This document shows positions 14,706-18,320 of a DNA stretch of 18,320 bases, piece after piece. The DNA is from an uncultured Faecalibacterium sp. (GTDB taxonomy: Bacteria; Bacillota; Clostridia; Oscillospirales; Ruminococcaceae), in the NCBI GenBank assembly GCA_900551435.1, contig URVW01000044.1, forward strand, positions 1-18,320, read 5' to 3'. Within the stretch, counting starts at the first letter, position 1, and each line of letters starts with the position of its first letter. A program made the position numbers and the translations under genes. Below the pieces are notes generated by a model. The model was not told the origin of the DNA and did not search any database. It saw nothing but the letters and a program-made list of their open reading frames with translations.

Positions 14706-16271
14706 TCACATCATGTTCCGGAACACGAGCTGAGCGATCTGGAAGTACAGGATCAAACTGCATGCGTCCACGATGGTCGTGATGAAAGGCGTTGCCATGA
14801 TGGCCGGGTCTGCGCCCAGCTTCTTGGCTGCCAGCGGCAGCATACCGCCCACCAGCTTGGCCAGAATGACGCTGAAGAACAGCGATACACTGACGACGAT
14901 GGCGTAGCCGATGACGTTTTCGTACTGGCCGGGGAAGAGGAAGGTGTACATCAGGTAGATGCGCAGACCATTCACGACGCCCAGCACCGCGCCCACGATG
15001 GCGGAAACGCGGATCTCCTTGCCCAGAACGCGCAGGAAGTCCGACGGCTCCACCTCACCCAGCGCCAGACCACGGACCATCAGGGTGCTGATCTGGTTGC
15101 CGCAGTTGCCGGCGGTGTCCATCAGCATGGGCATGAAGGAGACGAGCAGAGGCAGACTGACGAAGGCTTCCTCGTAGTGGGTAGTGACCATGCCGGTGAA
15201 GGTCGCCGACAGCATCAAGATCAGCAGCCAAGGAATACGCTGCTTAGCGTGGGTCCAGACGCTCGTGCCAAAATAGGTCGTTGCATCGTCATCGGGCAGA
15301 ATAGCCGCCATCTTCTGCATATCTTCAGTGGACTCGTCGGTCAGGACGTCGATTGCATCATCGATGGTGATGATACCGACGAACATGCCCTCGTTATCCA
15401 GAACCGGCATCGCGGTAAAGTCATAGCGCTGCATCTCACGGGCGACATACTCCTGATCGTCCGTGACCTTTACGGTGACCACGTTATCGTCCATGATGTC
15501 TTCGATGGGGGTTTCCGGGTCTGCCAGCAGCAGACTGCGGGCCGAAACGACGCCCAGCAGACGGTTGCGCTCGACCACATAGTTGGTGTAGACCGTTTCC
15601 ACGTTCTCACCCTGACGGCGGATGGCCGCCAGCGCTTGGCTGACGTTCATTTCCTTTCGCAGACGGACATATTCCGGCGTCATCAGGCTGCCGGCCGAGC
15701 TTTCGGGGTAGTTCAGCAGTTTGTTCAGGCTCTCGCGGGTCTGCTTGGAGGACTTTTCCAGCACCCGCTTGACCACGCCCGCCGGCATATCTTCCAGCAG
15801 GTCGGCGGCATCGTCCAAGCTCATCTCTTCGATGGCGCTGACCAGTTCGACATCCGAGAAAGCGTTGACCAGATCGTCGCGGGCCTCATCGGACATATAC
15901 GCAAAAGCTTCCGTTGCAACGTCTTTTTTCAGCAAGCGAAACACGACCAGACGGTTGTTCTCGTCCAGCTCTTCCAGCAGCTCGGCCAAGTCGGCGGGCT
16001 GCTCTTCTTCGGTGACCTCGCGCAGCTTGACGTACTGCTTTTTCACCAGCATTTTCAGCAGACGGCTCTTGGTCAGCATTTCGGGGTTTGCCTTGACCTC
16101 TTCGTCCTTGGCTTCCTCTTTTTCTGCGTCCCGCACGTCCTGCTTCAGGTCCTCGGTGGCTTCCTCGTTCAGGTCCTCGGCCAGCTTCTGCCGCACTTCT
16201 GCGGGGATATCGGCGGGCAGCTCCGGCATCGGGAGCGATGCTTCAGACGTTTTCTTTTCTTCCAGTTCCAT
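14706..16271 (-). CDS. mgtE: Magnesium transporter MgtE
   Basis: The 521-residue protein shows the MgtE plan. An acidic, charged N-terminal extension (1-64) precedes the superhelical N domain (about 65-190), two CBS domains (about 196-255 and 256-312), a plug helix (about 313-340) and five membrane helices (345-520). The pore motif GNCGNQ (388-393) and the Mg-site aspartate in TTIVDACS (D502) are present. MgtE is a Mg2+-gated Mg2+ channel at the cytoplasmic membrane, closed when the N and CBS domains bind Mg2+. AAGGAGGAA lies 6-8 nt before the ATG. It is a single-gene unit with its own promoter, a long leader and its own terminator. Confidence 0.97.
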   Translation of the reverse strand: MELEEKKTSEASLPMPELPADIPAEVRQKLAEDLNEEATEDLKQDVRDAEKEEAKDEEVKANPEMLTKSRLLKMLVKKQYVKLREVTEEEQPADLAELLEELDENNRLVVFRLLKKDVATEAFAYMSDEARDDLVNAFSDVELVSAIEEMSLDDAADLLEDMPAGVVKRVLEKSSKQTRESLNKLLNYPESSAGSLMTPEYVRLRKEMNVSQALAAIRRQGENVETVYTNYVVERNRLLGVVSARSLLLADPETPIEDIMDDNVVTVKVTDDQEYVAREMQRYDFTAMPVLDNEGMFVGIITIDDAIDVLTDESTEDMQKMAAILPDDDATTYFGTSVWTHAKQRIPWLLILMLSATFTGMVTTHYEEAFVSLPLLVSFMPMLMDTAGNCGNQISTLMVRGLALGEVEPSDFLRVLGKEIRVSAIVGAVLGVVNGLRIYLMYTFLFPGQYENVIGYAIVVSVSLFFSVILAKLVGGMLPLAAKKLGADPAIMATPFITTIVDACSLILYFQIAQLVFRNMM

Positions 16272-16538
16272 GGGTGTTCCTCCTTACCGCTTTCGGCAAA
16301 TCGGACAGCACACAAACACAAAAAGCGCCACCTTTCGGCCCGCAAAGAGGGATGTTCCGCCCTTTGCGCGCACAAAGCCGCGCCCTTTCTCCCCGCTGAG
16401 AAGTACCTACAGCACCTCTTACCGGGCAAAAAAGGCGAACGCAGCTCGTTTTGGGTTGGGTCCTGCCGCATCTGATCCGTGTCTTCGACTATGATCCGGG
16501 TCCATTGTTCTGCGTTCACCTCCTAAAAATCTTTTCCA
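16272..16538 (-). promoter_or_regulatory. mgtE leader with an attenuator-like terminator
   Basis: From the predicted start near 16538 the leader runs about 265 nt. GGUGAACGCAG (16520-16510) pairs over 11 bp, with one G-U, with CUGCGUUCGCC (16444-16434), which is followed at once by six U (16433-16428). That is the form of an intrinsic terminator enclosing about 65 nt. Inside are paired direct repeats of GGACCC and CGGATCA. A second hairpin, CGCAAAGGG with CCCTCTTTGCG, lies downstream. I do not see the conserved blocks of the M-box (ykoK) magnesium riboswitch. Control by magnesium is inferred only from the gene it precedes. Confidence 0.6.
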
Positions 16539-16544
16539 CTTTTT

Positions 16545-16573
16545 ATTATAGCGTTCCCAAAAACACCGGTCAA
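16545..16573 (-). promoter_or_regulatory. Promoter of mgtE
   Basis: TTGACC (16568-16573), a 17-bp spacer and a perfect TATAAT (16545-16550) on the minus strand. It lies about 35 bp downstream of the U-tract of small RNA 2. Confidence 0.88.
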
Positions 16574-16607
16574 CCCTAAATCCGCCGAAACCAGAGGGAA
16601 ATTTCCG

Positions 16608-16730
16608 TCAAAAACGCAGAAAGCCCTTCCCAGCGCTTGCGGAACACTGGAAAGAGCTTTCTGTTCGGATATTGCCTTGGTGTGAGGAGGAATCATGTAC
16701 AAGGAATCGGTTGCGGCCCCGATTCCTTAT
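16608..16730 (-). ncRNA. Candidate small RNA 2, anti-SD-like, paralogue of the RNA at 9186-9310
   Basis: The predicted transcript of about 122 nt has a 10-bp 5' hairpin (AAGGAATCGG with CCGATTCCTT, loop GGCCGCAA), a linker containing CCUCCUC, and a 17-bp terminator stem (16617-16633 with 16647-16663, loop UGUUCCGCAAGCG) ending in CGTTTTTG. Two stem positions pair only as U-G on the minus strand and would be C-A mismatches on the plus strand, which fixes the transcribed strand. It lies between the mgtE promoter and the toxin-antitoxin promoter, with its own promoter and terminator. The linker nearly equals that of small RNA 1. Targets are unknown. Confidence 0.78.
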
Positions 16731-16736
16731 GCTCGT

Positions 16737-16765
16737 AGTATATCACGGAATGCACGTTTTTTCAT
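16737..16765 (-). promoter_or_regulatory. Promoter of small RNA 2
   Basis: ATGAAA (16760-16765), a 17-bp spacer and TATACT (16737-16742) on the minus strand, with a predicted start near A16730. The geometry is identical to that of small RNA 1, while the spacer sequence differs. Confidence 0.7.
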
Positions 16766-16822
16766 GAAAAACCTATGAAGAAAGTGTAAAATGGGGGAGC
16801 GAAAGCAATTTTCATTCTTTCC

Positions 16823-16871
16823 TTGACAAAATGGGATATATCATATATTATAGAAATGGGATATATCCCAT
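16823..16871 (+). promoter_or_regulatory. Promoter and two palindromic operators of the toxin-antitoxin operon
   Basis: TTGACA (16823-16828), a 17-bp spacer and TATTAT (16846-16851) form the promoter. A perfect 16-bp palindrome ATGGGATATATCCCAT (16856-16871) lies just after the -10, and an imperfect copy beginning ATGGGATATATC (16831-16846) fills the spacer. Their centres are 25 bp apart. Binding there by the HTH antitoxin would block the polymerase, the usual autoregulation. Confidence 0.85.
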
Positions 16872-16888
16872 AAAAGGAGAGGAACCGC

Positions 16889-17248
16889 TTGGAGCACTAC
16901 GACGTAGATTTTTACTATAAAGCAAATGGCGATTGTCCCGTAGCAGAATTTTTAGACTCCCTCGATGTAAAAATGCGTGCAAAAGTCTTGGGTTCTATCG
17001 CATTGTTGGAAGCAAATGGACCTCAACTTCGAGAACCCTACTCCAAACCTCTCGGAGACGGCATTTTTGAAATTCGCGCCAAGCAAAGCAGCAATATCAC
17101 GCGCGTTCTGTACTTTTTCTACGTTGGAAAGCACATGATTCTAACCAACGGATTTATCAAGAAAACCCAGAAAACGCCATCCGACGAAATCACTTTGGCT
17201 AAAAAATACCGCGCAGACTATCTGGAACGAAAGGAGAATATCTCATGA
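16889..17248 (+). CDS. HigB/Gp49-type toxin (RelE superfamily)
   Basis: This 119-residue protein fits the phage-derived Gp49-like/HigB toxin family. It has the FLDSL segment (21-25), ALLEANGPQLREPYSKPLGDGIFEIRAKQ's core pattern (L..P..K.L..GlfElR), RVLYFFYVG and the terminal LTNGFIKKTQKTP block (FxKKtqktP). Family members are ribosome-associated mRNA endonucleases. The start is TTG at 16889, with AAAGGAGAGG about 8 nt upstream; no ATG fits. The antitoxin start overlaps its stop as ATGA. Toxin-first order is typical of HigBA. Base composition is visibly more AT-rich than the neighbouring genes, suggesting acquisition by transfer. Confidence 0.9.
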   Translation: MEHYDVDFYYKANGDCPVAEFLDSLDVKMRAKVLGSIALLEANGPQLREPYSKPLGDGIFEIRAKQSSNITRVLYFFYVGKHMILTNGFIKKTQKTPSDEITLAKKYRADYLERKENIS

Positions 17249-17532
17249 GTGACTTTCGAAATTATCTGAGTGAACAGCTCAAGGACCCCGCCTTCAAAGC
17301 CGAATGGGAAACACTTCAACCAGAACTTTCCTTTGTACAAGCAATGATCGACGCCAGAAAAACAAGCGGCCTTACGCAGAAAGAGTTGTCGGAACGCACC
17401 GGCATCGCACAGGCAGATATCAGCAAGCTCGAAAACGGAAATGCAAATCCATCTCTGCGGACTCTGCAAAGACTTGCCGCCGGCATGGGAATGCAGGTCA
17501 AGATCGAATTCGTGCCTACTAGCGCAAAGTAA
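17245..17532 (+). CDS. HigA-type antitoxin, XRE-family HTH
   Basis: The 95-residue protein has an N-terminal helix-rich segment (1-35) and a Cro/C1-type helix-turn-helix at about 37-80 (ARKTSGLTQKELSERTG, then QADISKLENG). It ends MQVKIEFVP, as in HigA-like antitoxins whose C-terminal strand contacts the toxin. It neutralises the toxin encoded just upstream and probably represses the operon at the two palindromes before it. AAGGAG lies 8-9 nt before its ATG, inside the toxin gene. Confidence 0.93.
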   Translation: MSDFRNYLSEQLKDPAFKAEWETLQPELSFVQAMIDARKTSGLTQKELSERTGIAQADISKLENGNANPSLRTLQRLAAGMGMQVKIEFVPTSAK

Positions 17533-17540
17533 AACATTCA

Positions 17541-17583
17541 AGGGGCCGCTGTACGATATTGGTACAGCGACCCCTTCGTTTTT
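17541..17583 (+). terminator. Terminator of the toxin-antitoxin operon
   Basis: A 14-bp stem (17541-17554 with 17562-17575, one mismatch) and a 7-nt loop are followed by TCGTTTTT. It starts 9 nt after the antitoxin stop. Confidence 0.9.
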
Positions 17584-17585
17584 AC

Positions 17586-17626
17586 AAAAAAATACGCCCC
17601 ATCCACCGTTGCGGGTGGATAGGGCG
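17586..17626 (-). terminator. Minus-strand terminator, probably ending the oxidoreductase transcript
   Basis: CGCCCTATCCACC pairs with GGTGGATGGGGCG (17595-17626) around a short loop containing CGCAA, with one U-G pair valid only on the minus strand. It is followed on that strand by TATTTTTTT. It is tail-to-tail with the toxin-antitoxin terminator. Confidence 0.85.
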
Positions 17627-18015
17627 CTAAAAACGAGATTCGTTTTTTACTGGAGCAAGATCCCTGTAATGCAGGTCTTATGCCACAGGCGGAACAAGGT
17701 ATCTGCAAGCAGACCTTATGCTCCTGACACACGCGGGGTGTGCTTTCAAGGACCCTCACGGGGGTGCTTTGGTATTTCAAACACCCGGCTGGCGGCGGAT
17801 CAATGCCGCCGCACAGCACGGGAATGAAATCAGAGGTTTCGCTCACAGAAGCGAAGCTGCTGGTGCGATCCGTTCATTTTTGTTCAGAGCCGGGGTCATC
17901 CTTTGCCACAGTTCCGCACCGCTGCGTTACGCAGTAATCGCCAGCGCGGGGACAGCCGCCTTTCGGACTCGAGTGTCACTGTGACGCCATTCAGACCAAA
18001 GGCCCGGAAGAAAAA
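17627..18015 (-). other. Gene-free, structured 3' region of the oxidoreductase transcript
   Basis: No convincing gene was found. A frame of about 100 codons on the minus strand (from 17846) has a GTG start without an SD and runs through the terminator. Hairpins on the minus strand include GGCGGC...GCCGCC (about 17800-17819), CTGCG-TAA-CGCAG (about 17925-17937), TCTGC-TT-GCAGA within AAGG...CCTT (about 17698-17719), and AAAAACGA-ATC-TCGTTTTT next to the terminator. I do not recognise tmRNA, 6S, SRP or RNase P RNA here. Confidence 0.5.
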
Positions 18016-18320
18016 TTACTTGTACAGCTCGACCAGACGAGTCAGATGCTCGTAACGGTCGTTTGCAACCTGCTCGTTGCGTGCGAACAGCTGCTTTGCG
18101 CGATCGGGGAAGGCACGAGTCAGGCGGCTGTAACGGGTCTCGTTTGCCAGCAGGGCCTGATACTTCTCGCCGTCGACAGCCTTGGAGGTCAGAGTGAACG
18201 GGTTCTTGCCCTGAGCCTTGTTGGCCGGGTTGAAGGTGAACAGGTTCCAGTAACCAGCCTCGACAGCCTTCTTCATCTCGTTCTGGCAGTTGGTCATGCC
18301 GCCCTTGACACCGTGCAGCT
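18016..18320 (-). CDS. nifJ: Pyruvate:ferredoxin oxidoreductase, C-terminal end (partial)
   Basis: About 101 C-terminal residues are visible; the gene continues past the right edge. HGVKGGM, then KKAVEAGYWNLFTFNP, GKNPFTLTSK, ETRYSRLTRAFPDRAKQLF and a terminal RYEHLTRLVELYK match the end of the single-chain oxidoreductase, following the thiamine-pyrophosphate domain. The enzyme decarboxylates pyruvate to acetyl-CoA and CO2 and passes two electrons to ferredoxin in the cytoplasm. This is central to fermentative anaerobes. A methionine within GGM is an internal residue, not the start. The transcript probably ends at 17586, leaving a 3' region of about 390 nt. Confidence 0.93.
   Translation of the reverse strand, partial: LHGVKGGMTNCQNEMKKAVEAGYWNLFTFNPANKAQGKNPFTLTSKAVDGEKYQALLANETRYSRLTRAFPDRAKQLFARNEQVANDRYEHLTRLVELYK

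Noticed and set aside
14646..16475. Open frame of about 600 codons on the plus strand opposite mgtE
   Set aside because: It is His/Gln-rich with no known motif and runs through the mgtE terminator hairpin; mgtE itself is unambiguous.
16169..16519. Minus-strand frame of about 116 codons from a GTG in the mgtE leader
   Set aside because: The GTG overlaps its own SD-like AGGAGG, the frame runs into mgtE out of phase, and the product is Arg/Cys-rich without a family.
16272..16538. M-box (ykoK) riboswitch in the mgtE leader
   Set aside because: The gene context fits, but I could not find the conserved GUUAGGUGAGGCUCCU or GACGC..GGGUCAAC blocks on the minus strand.
17538..17846. Minus-strand frame of about 102 codons after the oxidoreductase gene
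   Set aside because: No SD precedes its GTG, it reads through the terminator and into the opposite terminator, and it shows no domain.

Overview
The window looks like chromosomal DNA of a GC-rich, monoderm Clostridia-type anaerobe of the Oscillospirales; Faecalibacterium or a close relative is my best guess. The basis is gene content: a pyruvate:ferredoxin oxidoreductase, a 2x[4Fe-4S] ferredoxin, the Firmicutes RicT/TrmN6/RsmI/HolB genes, tandem D-Ala-D-Ala carboxypeptidases and short GC-rich palindromic intergenic repeats. The genus is inferred, not proven. I see no phage, insertion sequence, CRISPR array, rRNA or tRNA.

Layout. 1-4220: an RND-family exporter on the minus strand with a long coiled-coil insertion, its own promoter and terminator. 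4220-4740: a gene-free stretch with palindromic repeats. 4748-9188: a plus-strand run of ricT, a small ferredoxin, trmN6, rsmI, a YfcE-type phosphodiesterase and a biotin-protein ligase. 9186-9346: a small-RNA gene on the minus strand, convergent with the ligase. 9467-9994 (minus): a gamma-carbonic-anhydrase-like protein, divergent from two tandem carboxypeptidase genes (10088-12361). 12456-14091 (minus): a two-gene unit of an inactive-looking rhomboid-fold protein and the DNA polymerase III delta-prime subunit. 14092-14700: an AT-rich gene-free stretch with many DnaA-box-like 9-mers and a 30-bp direct repeat. 14706-16573 (minus): mgtE with a strong promoter and a leader of about 265 nt holding a terminator-like helix. 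16608-16765 (minus): a second copy of the small-RNA gene. 16823-17583: a HigB/HigA-type toxin-antitoxin operon with two palindromic operators. 17586-18320 (minus): the C-terminus of pyruvate:ferredoxin oxidoreductase and a long 3' region.

The most novel item is the small-RNA pair at about 9310-9186 and 16730-16608. Both have the same promoter geometry (-35, exactly 17 bp, TATACT), a covarying 5' hairpin, a nearly invariant single-stranded stretch containing CCUCCUC (anti-Shine-Dalgarno-like, and complementary to an SD plus AUG), and a covarying terminator hairpin whose loop shares CCGCAA with the 5' hairpin loop. G-U wobbles, promoter and U-tract all point to the minus strand. I recognise no named family for it. 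The mgtE leader attenuator and the DnaA-box-like cluster are the next most interesting items.

Functional links: the ferredoxin is a plausible electron acceptor for the oxidoreductase. RicT, TrmN6, RsmI and HolB are neighbours in Bacillus, and here they form a loosened version of that cluster.
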